NCBI GenBank assembly: GCA_026125795.1
Contig: JAHCKM010000002.1
Span: 186,001 to 250,000, forward strand
Length of the DNA stretch: 64,000 nt
Direction of reading: 5' to 3'
DNA from: Burkholderiaceae bacterium
GTDB taxonomy: Bacteria > Pseudomonadota > Gammaproteobacteria > Burkholderiales > Burkholderiaceae_C
Part shown: one piece after another, positions 37,282 to 46,137 of the stretch
Position numbering within the stretch: the stretch's first letter is position 1
Layout of the letters: each line of letters opens with the position of its first letter
The notes under the pieces: generated by a model
Told to the model about the DNA's origin: nothing
Seen by the model: the letters and a program-made list of their open reading frames with translations, nothing else
The model's database searches: none
Position numbers and translations under genes: made by a program

Positions 37282-38319
37282 TTGCTGGCAGCGCCCGCCA
37301 GCCCCGCACAGACCGCCAAGCCGCTGAAAGTCGGCTTCGTCTACGTCAGCCCGGTCGGCGAGGCCGGCTGGACCTACCAGCACGACCTCGGCCGCCGGGC
37401 GCTGCAGCGCGCGCTCGGCGCGCAGGTGCAGACCACGGTGGTCGAGGCGGTCGCCGAAGGTGCCGATTCGGAACGCGTGTTGCGCGACCTGGCGCGCCAG
37501 GGCCACGGCCTGATCTTCGCCACCAGCTTCGGCTACCTGGAGCCGGCCCTGCGCGTCGCGGCCGAGTTCCCGCAGGTCAAGTTCGAGCACGCCGGCGGCT
37601 ACAAGAGCGCGCCCAACCTCGCCACGTACAACGCGCGCTTCTACGAGGCGCGCTGGCTGGCCGGCTGGCTGGCCGGACGCACCAGTCGCTCGGGCATCGC
37701 CGGCTACGTGGCCGGCTTCCCGGTGCCCGAGGTGGTGCAGGGCATCAACGCCTTCGCGCTCGGCCTGCGCGAGGCCAACCCGAAGGCCGAGTTGCGCGTG
37801 CTGTGGCTCAACACCTGGTTCGACCCGGCGCGTGAGCGCGAGGCTGCGCAGGCGCTGATCGACCAGGGCGCCGACGTGCTGACCAACCACACCGCATCGC
37901 CCGCGGTGGCGACGGTGGCCGAAGAGAAGAAGGTGCGGCTGATCGCCAACCAGAGCGACATGTCGATGTTTGCGCCCAAGGCACAGCTCGCCGCGGTGGC
38001 GCCGCACTGGGGCGGCTACTACACGCAGGTGGCGCGCGACGTGATCGCCGGGCGCTGGAAGGTGGCGCCGGTGTGGGGCGGCCTGCGCTCGGGCATGGTG
38101 GGCCTGGCCGCGTTTGACCCCAGGCTGCCGGCGCGCCAGACCAAGATGCTCGAAGCGGCGCGCCGCTCGATCACCGAGGAACGCGGCGCGGTCTTCGCCG
38201 CGCCGCTGGTCGACCAGGCCGGTCGCACGCGGCTGGAGCGCGGTGCGCTCGACGACGATGCGATCGCCAGGATGGACTGGCTGGTGCAGGGCGTGATCGG
38301 CAATCTGCCGAAGCAATGA
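37282..38319 (+). CDS. BMP-family ABC transporter substrate-binding protein (signal peptide frameshifted)
   Basis: The mature part is a complete BMP/PnrA-type periplasmic binding protein: KVGFVYVSPVGEAGWTYQHD, GHGLIFATSFGYLEPAL, HAGGYKSAPNLATYNARFYE and a hinge around GADVLTNHTASPAVA. Such proteins bind nucleosides or similar ligands. The N-terminus is not intact. The ATG at 37239 starts MFKNLMRR, but one extra base near 37263 puts the hydrophobic signal segment (ALLPAALLAAPASPAQ) in the other frame. Removing one G restores a normal signal peptide. As it stands only a TTG at 37282 can start the main frame, leaving a truncated signal. No permease or ATPase gene is next to it. Confidence 0.82.
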   Translation: MLAAPASPAQTAKPLKVGFVYVSPVGEAGWTYQHDLGRRALQRALGAQVQTTVVEAVAEGADSERVLRDLARQGHGLIFATSFGYLEPALRVAAEFPQVKFEHAGGYKSAPNLATYNARFYEARWLAGWLAGRTSRSGIAGYVAGFPVPEVVQGINAFALGLREANPKAELRVLWLNTWFDPAREREAAQALIDQGADVLTNHTASPAVATVAEEKKVRLIANQSDMSMFAPKAQLAAVAPHWGGYYTQVARDVIAGRWKVAPVWGGLRSGMVGLAAFDPRLPARQTKMLEAARRSITEERGAVFAAPLVDQAGRTRLERGALDDDAIARMDWLVQGVIGNLPKQ

Positions 38320-38378
38320 CCGGTTGACTGCCCGGGTCGCGTGGCACAGTGGCGGCCCGACCCGATGGAGTCCGCACC

Positions 38379-38690
38379 GTGGCGCTGCAACTCAGACCCA
38401 ACTGCGAGTACTGCGACACCGACCTGCCGCCGCACGACACGCGCGCGCGCATCTGCACGTTCGAATGCACGTTCTGCGCGTCATGCGTCGAGACGCACCT
38501 GCGCAACGTCTGCCCCAACTGCGGCGGCGGCTTTGCGCCGCGGCCGATCCGTCCGCGCAACGAGTGGCGACCGGGCTTGTCGGTGGCCCGGCGGCCGCCG
38601 TCGGACAAGCGCGTGCACCTGTCGTACGGCCCGGAGGAGATCCGCGCGTTCAGCGAGCGCATCGCGGCGATTCCGCCCGAGCAGCGCTAG
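38379..38690 (+). CDS. DUF1272 family small Cys-rich protein
   Basis: The 103-residue protein starts at GTG 38379 (VALQLRPNCEYCDTDLPP). It contains a treble set of CxxC pairs (CEYC, CTFC-ASC, CPNC) that should bind zinc and match the DUF1272 family, plus a C-terminal tail. Function unknown. It lies 59 nt after the BMP protein gene on the same strand. An ATG at 38365 lies out of frame. Confidence 0.85.
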   Translation: MALQLRPNCEYCDTDLPPHDTRARICTFECTFCASCVETHLRNVCPNCGGGFAPRPIRPRNEWRPGLSVARRPPSDKRVHLSYGPEEIRAFSERIAAIPPEQR

Positions 38691-39299
38691 CCCGGGGGTC
38701 GATCGCACGCGCCGTCGCACGAGCGCCGCCAAGCGCGCCATTTCTGTGGGCCCGGGTGATCATCGTTCCGGGGCTTGGCGGTGGCTTCGGCAAGACTTGC
38801 AGTCGTTTCCGACACCGAACGGACAGTTCGTCATGGCGCGAGACGCGCTGTGGCCGCGCGGCAGGCGACCGGTCGCACAAATCGGCGCCCCGATGCCGTG
38901 CATGCTTCTTGCGAGGACACCGGTCTGTTCGGAAGTCGCGGATGGTGTGCCATGGGCGAGATGTGGGGTCGGTGGCTGCGCAAGGGCCTGCACGTGGCAC
39001 ACAACCTGTGGTGGGACCACGACCACGTCTCGCACGAGGTGGTGCAGGGGCGGCACATGAAGGCGGATGCCTACCGCGCCCGCGGTTGCATGCGGCTCGT
39101 GCGTGCTGCGCCGCGCGACGCCGAGAACACGTTTGACGACACCACGCCGGCGTGTCGGGAGGTGCCGGTGCGCCGTGGGCTCGCCCCAGCGGGCGCCGTG
39201 GTGCGCGGCCACCGGCTGCGCGTCTAACGTGGTGATGGCGCGCGACGCGGCCGGCTTTCGACGGCACGGCGCGAACGACTCCGGGCATGGAGCAACGCG
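38691..39299. other. Region with no confident gene
   Basis: About 600 bp with weak third-position bias compared with neighbours. The best frame is 38952-39227 on the plus strand (91 codons, MGEMWGRWLRKGLHVAHNLW...), but it has no ribosome site and no family I recognise. MARDA-like words occur at 38833 and 39237, hinting at decayed repeated sequence. I see no RNA gene or clear promoter. Confidence 0.5.
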
Positions 39300-39645
39300 A
39301 TGTCGATCGAACTCAACCACACCATCGTTCACGCGCGCGACCCCACGCGTCGGCCACGTTCCTCAGCGAGATGCTGGGCCGTCCGGCGCCGGTCCGCTTC
39401 GGACCGTTCTGGGACGTGGAGCTCGACAACCAAGTCACGCTGGCCTATCTACAGGCCGACGAGCACCTGACGATCGAGCACTACGCCTTCCTCGTGAGCG
39501 AGCTGGAGTTCGACCGAATCTTCGAGCGCATCCAAGCACGGGGGCTGCCTGACTGGGCTGACGCCTCGCATCAGTAACCGGGCCGCATCAACCTCCACGA
39601 CTGCGGACGGGGCGTCTACTGGAACGACCCGGACGGCCTTTGGAC
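39300..39645 (+). pseudogene. VOC (glyoxalase/bleomycin-resistance) family pseudogene
   Basis: ATG 39300 opens MSIELNHTIVHARD. A missing base in the C-run at 39341-39344 then shifts the frame, and HASATFLSEMLGRPAPVRFG continues in another frame through LDNQVTLAYLQADEHL and ARGLPDWADASHQ. A TAA at 39575 interrupts it. The family's final motif (INLHDCGRGVYWNDPDG) follows after that stop, and the last strand is lost. Two independent lesions and a degenerate end make this a true pseudogene rather than a single sequencing slip. Confidence 0.78.
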
Positions 39646-39881
39646 CAAGAGCGGCCAGGGCACGGCCAGAAGCGAACGCTCGGGGCAAGCCGCGTGGAGT
39701 CGAGGCCATGGCGTGCAGTCTCAGTCTCAGGCTCAACTGGTAGCCGTTCAATTGTGAACATGAGCCCCCTGGCCCCTCGGGTCGGCAAGTGCTTCAATCC
39801 GCCCTGTTGGAGGTGCTACCGATGGCGGGACGCGAGGCGATCCGCAACTCTCAGGTTCCGCGTCACAGGGTAGTCAAACAC

Positions 39882-40889
39882 ATGGATATGCCGAGCAGGC
39901 GCGATGCGCTTGGATGGGTTGGTGCTCTTGCCCATCCGGCGGTTCTGCTTCTCCTCGCTCCGCTGCCAGTCATCGCGCAGGTGGCCGTGCCGCGCCGCAT
40001 TGGCTATCTCGCAGCCGGTCCGGCCGGTTCCGGGTTCCAAGATGCGTTTCGCGCAGGCATGCGCGACCTTGGATGGGCAGAAGGGCGAAACATCTCGATC
40101 GAGTTTCGCTTTGCCGATACTCACTACGAACGGCTGCCCGAACTCGCAGCTGAACTTGTGCGTCTGAACGTGGAGGTTATCGTCGCGCAGCCAACGGCTG
40201 CCGCGTATGCCGCCCGAGGTGCAACCAAGAGCATCCCGATCGTCATGGTCAACGTGGGCGATCCGGTGCGCTTGAAACTCGTCGACACTCTGGGGCGGCC
40301 GGGCGGAAACGCCACCGGCACGGCCTTCAGCGTCGGACTCGAAAGCATTGCAAAGTCGCTGCAGCTTTTTAGGGAAACCGTCCCCAACCTGCGCCGCCTG
40401 GCCGTCCTGAGCAACCCGGCCAATCCTGCCCAGCCGCTCACCATCAGCGACCTGAGGGCCTCGGCCAAGACGCTGGGCCTCGAACTCCTGTTGCTCGAGG
40501 CGCGCCAAGCCGACGAGTTCGACGCCGCTTTCGCTGCAATGACCAAGGAGCGCGTCGAAGGGTTGCTCGTTGTCCCAGAGGCATTCTTCATTCTTCATGG
40601 CGCCCGGCTCGCTGAGCTCGCGTCGAAGCACCGCATCCCGACGATGCATGGCGTGCGTCAGAACGTCGATACCGGCGGGCTGATGTCCTACGGTCCTCGA
40701 TTGACGGACGCTTCCCGTCGCGCTGCCAGCTACGTCGACAGGATCCTGAAAGGGGCCAAGCCCGCAGATCTGCCCATTGAGCAGCCGTCCAAGTTCGACT
40801 TGGTGATCAACCTGAAGACAGCGAGAGCGCTCGGCCTCGCGATACCGCAATCTGTACTGCTGAGGGCGGACGAGGTGATCGAGGAGTAG
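39882..40889 (+). CDS. PF04392-type ABC transporter substrate-binding protein
   Basis: The 335-residue protein starts at ATG 39882 with a Tat-like signal (SRRDALGWVGALA..., hydrophobic to ...PVIAQ). The core matches the ABC_sub_bind family: RRIGYLAAGPAGSGFQDAF, GWAEGRNISIEFRFAD, PIVMVNVGDPVRLKLVDTLG with RPGGNATG, and the final DLVINLKTARALGLAIPQS, VLLRADEVIE. Genes of this family are often orphans without permease or ATPase, as here. Codon use is looser (more A/T third positions) than in neighbouring genes, consistent with horizontal gain. Confidence 0.87.
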   Translation: MDMPSRRDALGWVGALAHPAVLLLLAPLPVIAQVAVPRRIGYLAAGPAGSGFQDAFRAGMRDLGWAEGRNISIEFRFADTHYERLPELAAELVRLNVEVIVAQPTAAAYAARGATKSIPIVMVNVGDPVRLKLVDTLGRPGGNATGTAFSVGLESIAKSLQLFRETVPNLRRLAVLSNPANPAQPLTISDLRASAKTLGLELLLLEARQADEFDAAFAAMTKERVEGLLVVPEAFFILHGARLAELASKHRIPTMHGVRQNVDTGGLMSYGPRLTDASRRAASYVDRILKGAKPADLPIEQPSKFDLVINLKTARALGLAIPQSVLLRADEVIEE

Positions 40890-40914
40890 TCAGGTCGTGT
40901 GTGCAGGCTCAGAT

Positions 40915-41057
40915 GCCGGGTCGCTCAAGCCAGGCTCTCAATCCTTCGTCGATGGCAGCATCCAGGTGATGCCCAAGCCGCTCGCGCGGTAGACGTCCAG
41001 CACGCCGCAAAGCCGATGCGCTGACTCAGAGGATCGCGGTCGATGTCGGTTGTCACC
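40915..41057 (-). pseudogene. Possible decayed small gene downstream of the ArsR-type regulator
   Basis: A GTG overlapping the regulator stop (GTGA) opens VTTDIDRDPLSQRIGF. Sense-like sequence then continues in other frames (VLDVYRASGLGITWML, then DAAIDEGLRAWLERPGI ending at TGA). This reads as a roughly 45-residue peptide broken by two shifts. I recognise no family, and the case rests only on plausible residue patterns. Confidence 0.25.
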
Positions 41058-41775
41058 ACGGCACCGGCTGTGCCGCTGCGCGATCGGCCGCGGCGGGCAG
41101 GGCGAACGTGTGCTGAAACGCCCGCTCGCCCGGTGGCGTGAACTGCACGATGCGCGTGCCCGGGACGCGCCACGCCCAGCCCAGGTCGAACAGCCGCTGC
41201 AGCAGCGCCGCGCCCCAGGCGCCGGCCAGGTGGTGGCGGCGTTCGCTCCAGTCGAGGCAGGCCTTGCACATCAAGCGGCGCTGCGACGTGACGGCGTTCG
41301 CGTCGACGCCGAAGCGGGTGAACCATGCGATGCCCGCCGGCGTGATGTGCAGTCCGGGGGCGTCGGACTTGAAGCAGCGTTGTGCCATCAAGACTTCGAA
41401 CGCCTGCACGCCGAGCGCACCGGCCAGATGGTCGTAGCACATGCGTGCATGGCGCAGGGCCGGCTCGCGCGGGCTCGACTTCAGGCGCAGCGCGCCGGTG
41501 CGAAACGCCACGCCCATCAGCGACTCCAGCAGCTGCGCCACGTCGCGGTCCGCCAGGCGGAAGTAGCGGTGCCGCCCTTGCGTGTGCACGGCCAGCAGGC
41601 GAGCATTCACCAGCTTGGCCAGGTGTGCGCTGGCGGTGGCTTTGCCGATGCCCGCCACAGTGGCCAGCTCGGTGGCGGTGAGCGCGTGGTCGGCCATCAA
41701 TGCGGTCAACATCTCGGCGCGCGCCGGCTCGCCCACCAATGCGGCAATGCCGGAGACGTGCGGGCCCTCTCTCAT
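41053..41775 (-). CDS. ArsR-family winged-helix transcriptional regulator
   Basis: The 240-residue protein starts at ATG 41775 (MREGPHVSGIAALVGEPARA). It has an ArsR-type winged helix (LTATELATVAGIGKATASAH, LAKLVNARLLAVHTQGRHRY) and a C-terminal ~130-residue domain with Cys and His residues (CYDHLAGALG, CKACLDWSERRHHLAG). The longer form of this family is common in proteobacteria and usually represses an adjacent gene. It is divergent from the NIPSNAP/ABM pair, with an 8-bp dyad between them. Inducer unknown; the CKAC motif could sense metal or oxidant. Confidence 0.85.
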   Translation of the reverse strand: MREGPHVSGIAALVGEPARAEMLTALMADHALTATELATVAGIGKATASAHLAKLVNARLLAVHTQGRHRYFRLADRDVAQLLESLMGVAFRTGALRLKSSPREPALRHARMCYDHLAGALGVQAFEVLMAQRCFKSDAPGLHITPAGIAWFTRFGVDANAVTSQRRLMCKACLDWSERRHHLAGAWGAALLQRLFDLGWAWRVPGTRIVQFTPPGERAFQHTFALPAAADRAAAQPVPW

Positions 41776-41804
41776 GCCTGCATCGTAGCGATCGGCAACG
41801 GCCC

Positions 41805-41828
41805 ATGGTTCGACCCTGAGCGAACCAT
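41805..41828. promoter_or_regulatory. Inverted-repeat operator between the ArsR-type gene and the NIPSNAP gene
   Basis: ATGGTTCG (41805-41812) and CGAACCAT (41821-41828) form a perfect 8-bp dyad with an 8-nt spacer. It sits in the 101-bp divergent gap and is the only symmetric sequence there. It is a likely binding site for the adjacent winged-helix regulator, controlling both directions. Confidence 0.65.
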
Positions 41829-41876
41829 TGGCGCCGTGCACGGCCTAGCATGAAGGCGTCTCAACCGGAGCACCGC

Positions 41877-42209
41877 ATGACGATCACCTGCTTCATCCGC
41901 TACCAGATCGACCCCTTCCAGCGCGACGCTTTCAAGCTGTACGCCGAACGCTGGGGCCGCATCATCCCGCGCTGCGGCGGCCACCTGCTCGGCTACTTTC
42001 TGCCGCACGAAGGCAGCAACGACGAAGCCTGGGGTCTGATTGGGTTCGATTCGCTGGCGGCCTACGAGGCTTATCGCAAGCGCTTGAAGGCCGATGCCGA
42101 AGGGCGCGCGAACTTTCAGTTCGCGCAGGACAAGCGCTTCATCCTGCGCGAGCAACGCACGTTCTGCGAGGGTGTGGAGGGCACGTTGAACCAGGAGGCG
42201 CAGCGATGA
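41877..42209 (+). CDS. NIPSNAP family protein
   Basis: This 110-residue dimeric alpha-beta barrel protein ([59 protein letters not shown]) matches bacterial NIPSNAP proteins. Their role is not settled. It starts at ATG 41877 and overlaps the next gene by 4 nt (ATGA). It is divergent from the ArsR-type regulator, so its expression is probably controlled by that protein. Confidence 0.85.
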   Translation: MTITCFIRYQIDPFQRDAFKLYAERWGRIIPRCGGHLLGYFLPHEGSNDEAWGLIGFDSLAAYEAYRKRLKADAEGRANFQFAQDKRFILREQRTFCEGVEGTLNQEAQR

Positions 42210-42550
42210 TCGCGGTGATTTTCGAGGTCGTGCCGCGCGACGGCCATGCCGACGCGTACTTCAAGCTCGCCGCCTCCTTGCGCGAAAAGCTCGAGGCGAT
42301 CGACGGCTTTGTCTCGGTCGAGCGCTTTCAGAGCCTGACGCAGCCGAACAAGATCCTGTCGCTGTCGTTCTGGCGCGACGAAGACGCGGTGCGGCGCTGG
42401 CGCGAGCTGGACGCGCACCGGGCCGCGCAACACGCCGGCCGCGGCCAGCACTTTGCCGACTACCGGCTGCGCGTGGCGCAGGTGCTGCGCGACTACGGGT
42501 TGAACGAGCGCGAGCAAGCGCCGGCCGACGCGCGCGCGGTGCACGGCTAA
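42206..42550 (+). CDS. Antibiotic biosynthesis monooxygenase (ABM) domain protein
   Basis: The 114-residue ferredoxin-like barrel has [39 protein letters not shown] and [15 protein letters not shown], which fit ABM-family proteins (haem-degrading or quinone-oxidising members exist). It is coupled to the NIPSNAP gene. The pair of two small barrel proteins under an ArsR-type regulator suggests a stress or small-molecule response, but the substrate is unknown. Confidence 0.85.
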   Translation: MIAVIFEVVPRDGHADAYFKLAASLREKLEAIDGFVSVERFQSLTQPNKILSLSFWRDEDAVRRWRELDAHRAAQHAGRGQHFADYRLRVAQVLRDYGLNEREQAPADARAVHG

Positions 42551-42568
42551 GCGGCTTCGCGCCGCGCA

Positions 42569-43417
42569 TCAACCCTGAGCTTGCAGGCGCGGCGCGCCGC
42601 TGCCGAACGCGTAGGTGTCCATGCCGAGGCAGCCGGCCTGCACGCTGTCGTGCAGGCGCAGCGTCGGGCCTTCATGGCCGGCGCCGGCGGCCACGTACCA
42701 CGGCAGCAGGTGCTCGTCGCTGGGGTGCATCAGCGCGGCATGCGGTGCCTGCGCGCGGTAGTCAAACAGCGCCTCGTGATCCTGCGCCGCGCTGCGCTCG
42801 GCGAACCAGCTGCGGAACGCCGCGCTCTCGGGCATCTCGGGCTCGCCGTCGGCAGCCGTGCGGTCGTGCGAGCGGCGCGAGAACACCAGCCGCAGGTTGT
42901 GCGTGATGCTGCCGCTGCCGAGCACCAGCACGCCCTCGGCGCGCAGCGGCGCCAGCGCGCGGCCGAGCTCGAACAACCGCCGCGGCGACCAGTCGGGCGG
43001 GAACGCCAGGGGCAGCACCGGCACGTCGACATCGGGATAGGCGTAACGCAGCGGCACCCAGATGCCGTGGTCGAGCCCGCCGTCTTGCAGCACGTGGATC
43101 GGCAATCCGGCGTCGCGCACCAGCTGCGCCACGCGCGGGGCCATCGCGTGGCCCCCCGGCGCGTCGTAGCGCAGCCGGTACAGCGCCTCGGGAAAGCCGC
43201 CGAAGTCATGCACCGTCTCGTGGCGCGGTGCGGCCAGCAGCGCCGGCTCGCGCGTCAACGAATGCGCCGAGGCCACTACGATCGTGCGCGGCCGGCCGAA
43301 AGCGGCGTCGATCGCCGGCCCGAGCGTGCGCAGGAAGGCCCCGGCCGCGCCCGGCTCCAGCGCCATCATCGGCGAGCCGTGCGAGACGAACAGCGAGGGC
43401 AGGGTGGGGGTGTCCAT
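42569..43417 (-). CDS. LigB-family extradiol dioxygenase (YgiD-like 4,5-DOPA dioxygenase)
   Basis: The 282-residue class III ring-cleaving dioxygenase has LPSLFVSHGSPMMALE (first His), ASAHSLTREPAL, GLDHGIWVPLRYAYPD (metal His) and LGSGSITHNLRLV. The order matches E. coli YgiD and plant DOPA dioxygenases, which use Zn or Fe. The natural substrate is uncertain. It converges on the ABM gene with 18 nt between stops. Confidence 0.9.
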   Translation of the reverse strand: MDTPTLPSLFVSHGSPMMALEPGAAGAFLRTLGPAIDAAFGRPRTIVVASAHSLTREPALLAAPRHETVHDFGGFPEALYRLRYDAPGGHAMAPRVAQLVRDAGLPIHVLQDGGLDHGIWVPLRYAYPDVDVPVLPLAFPPDWSPRRLFELGRALAPLRAEGVLVLGSGSITHNLRLVFSRRSHDRTAADGEPEMPESAAFRSWFAERSAAQDHEALFDYRAQAPHAALMHPSDEHLLPWYVAAGAGHEGPTLRLHDSVQAGCLGMDTYAFGSGAPRLQAQG

Positions 43418-43531
43418 GGCCGCATTACACCAGCCCGGTGCCTCGCCTGCGTTGCAGCGGCCTGCACGCAGGCTTCAAGCCGATTGCAGGTCGCGGGCAA
43501 GGTCGGCTGCGCTGGTGTACCGTAGCCCACC

Positions 43532-46094
43532 ATGCCCGAGCCCACCCTGCGCGTTCCAGCCGCCCTCGACATCAACGTGCCCGCCATGGCCTGGCGCCAG
43601 CTGCGGCGCGACCTGCGTGCCGGTGAGCTGCGGCTGCTGCTGGTGGCGGTGATGCTGGCGGTGGCCGCGCTCACCGCGGTCGGCTTCTTTGCCGACCGCC
43701 TGAACATCGCGTTGGCGCGCGACGCGCGCGCGCTGCTCGGCGGCGATGCGATCGTCGCCACCGACCAGCCGACGCCGGCGGCCTTCCAGGCCCGCGCCGC
43801 CGAGCTGAAGCTGCGCAGCGCCACCCACGTCAGCTTTCCCAGCATGGCGCGCGCGCCCGACGAACAAGGCGGCGCCGCGCGGCTGGTGGCGGTGAAAGCG
43901 GTGAGCACGGGTTATCCGTTGCGCGGCAAGCTCACGGTGCGCGGCACCGACGGGGTCGAGCAGCAGGTGGCCGCGGCGCCGCCGCCGGGCTCGGCCTGGG
44001 TGGACGCGGCGTTGCTCGAGGCGCTGCAGTTGAAACTCGGCGATGCGCTGCTGCTCGGCGATGCGCGCTTGCGCGTGCAGCGCGTGATCGTGCTGGAGCC
44101 CGACCGCGGCGCCGGCTTCATCAACTTTGCGCCGCGCGTGATGATCGCGCGGCCGACCTTGAGGCCACCGGCTTGATCCAGCCGGCCAGCCGCGTCACCT
44201 ATCGCCTGGCGGTGGCGGCCGACGGCGCACGCGGCGATGCGCTGGTGGCGCAGTTCGTCGACTGGGCCGAGGAGCGGCAGAAGGCGGAGAGCCTGCGCGG
44301 CATGCGCGTGGAGTCGCTCGCCTCCGGGCGGCCCGAGATGCGCCAGACGCTCGATCGCGCCGAGAAGTTCCTGAACCTGGTGGCGCTGCTGTCGGCGCTG
44401 CTCGCGGCGGTGGCGGTGGCGATCGCGGCGCGCGACTTTGCGCAGCGCCGCCTCGACGATTGCGCGGTGCTGCGTGTGCTCGGCGCGCCGCAACGGCGCA
44501 TCGGCTGGTCGTATGCGCTGGAGTTCTGCGGCGTCGGCTTGGCCGCCAGCGCATTCGGCGTGCTGCTCGGCCTGGCGGTGCATCAGGTGTTCGTCGCCAT
44601 CCTCGGCAACCTCGTCAATGCCGCGCAGCTACCGCCGCCCGGCGTGATGCCGGCGTTGTTCGGTCTCGGCGTCGGCATGACGCTGCTGGTGTCGTTCGGC
44701 CTGCCGCCGGTGCTGCAGCTCGCGCGCGTGCCGCCGCTGCGCGTGATCCGGCGCGACCTCGGCGCGCTGCGCCCGGCATCGCTGCTGGTGCTGGCGGGCG
44801 GGGCGGCGGGCTTCATTGCGCTGTTGCTGGCGGCGTCGTCGGACTGGAAGCTCGGCGGCCTCGCGGTCGGCGGTTTTGCCGGCGCGGTGCTGGTGCTGGC
44901 CGGGCTGTCGTACGTGGCGGTGCGCCTGCTGCGGCGCCTCGTGCCGGAGTCGCGCGCACCGCGCTGGCTGGTGCTGGCCACGCGCCAGATCGCCGCGCGG
45001 CCGGCCTTCGCGGTGCTGCAGGTCTCGGCGCTGTCGGTCGGCCTGCTCGCGCTGGTGCTGCTGGTGCTGCTGCGCACCGACCTGATCGCCAGCTGGCGCG
45101 CCGCCACGCCGCCGGACGCGCCGAACCGCTTCGTGATCAACGTGCAGCCCGAGCAGGCCGAGGCCTTCCAGGCCCGCCTGGCCGAGGCCGGCGTGGGACG
45201 GCACGACTGGTACCCGATGATCCGCGGCCGCCTGGTGGCGATCAACGGCCGTTCGGTGCGGCCCGAGGACATGGGCGAGGAGCGTGCGCAGCGCCTGGTC
45301 GACCGCGAGTTCAACCTGAGCCACGGCGCTCACCTGCCGCCGCACAACGAGCTGGTCGCGGGCCAGTGGCGCAGGACGAACCCGATGCGCTGAGCGTCGA
45401 GGAGGGCCTGGCCAAGACGCTCGGCGTGACGCTCGGCGACCGGCTGCGCTTCGACATCGCCGGCACGCTGGTCGAAGGCCGCATCAGCAGCCTGCGCAAG
45501 GTGGACTGGACCTCGATGCGGGTCAACTTCTTCGTGATGTTCCCGCTGGCACGGATGGACGACGTGCCGATCAGCTACATCAGCGCGTTCCGCGCGCCGG
45601 CGACGCCGGGCTTCGACAATGCGCTCGCGCGCGACTTCCCGAACATCACCAACATCAACGTCTCGGCGTCGATCGCGCAGGTGCAGCAGGTGCTCGACCA
45701 GGTTGTGCGCGCGGTCGAGTTCTTGTTCGGCTTCACGCTGGCCGCCGGCCTGGTGGTGCTGTTCGCCGCGGTCACCGCCACGCGCGAGGCGCGCGAACGC
45801 GAATACGCGGTGATGCGCGCGCTCGGCGCCGGCGGGCGCCTGCTGGCGCGTGTGCAGCGCGCCGAGTTGCTCGGCGTGGGTGCGCTCGCCGGCCTGCTCG
45901 CCGCCGTGGCGGCGGTGGTGGTGGGCGCCTTGTTGGCGCGTTATGTGTTCGAGTTCACCTGGAACGCGTCACCCTGGGTGCCGCTGATCGGCACCATGAC
46001 CGGCGCGTTGCTCGCACTGGCGGCCGGCTGGATGGGCCTGCGCGGCGTGTTGCGCCGGCCGGTGATCGAGACGCTGCGCCGCGCGCCGGAGTGA
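43532..46094 (+). pseudogene. FtsX-like ABC transporter permease broken by two frameshifts
   Basis: Three consecutive frames make one YbbP-type permease of about 850 residues. Frame one (43532-44176) has the first membrane helix and periplasmic domain. Frame two (44173-45393) has three helices of the first FtsX domain and the start of the second half. Frame three (about 45370-46094) has SVEEGLAKTLGVTLGDRL, the second FtsX domain (REREYAVMRALGAGGRLLAR) and the end. Each switch is a loss of one base, near GG 44151 and GG 45368; adding one G at each place restores a continuous protein. No ATPase partner gene is adjacent in the window. Either the gene is newly inactive or the assembly has two homopolymer errors. 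Confidence 0.83.
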
Positions 46095-46137
46095 GCCGGC
46101 GCCGGCTTTCAGGCGGCCGTCGCTGGAAGCGCCGGCC

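Noticed and set aside
38952-39227. 91-codon frame MGEMWGRWLRKG...
   Set aside because: No ribosome site, no family match by eye, weak codon bias; kept only as a note in the gene-free region.
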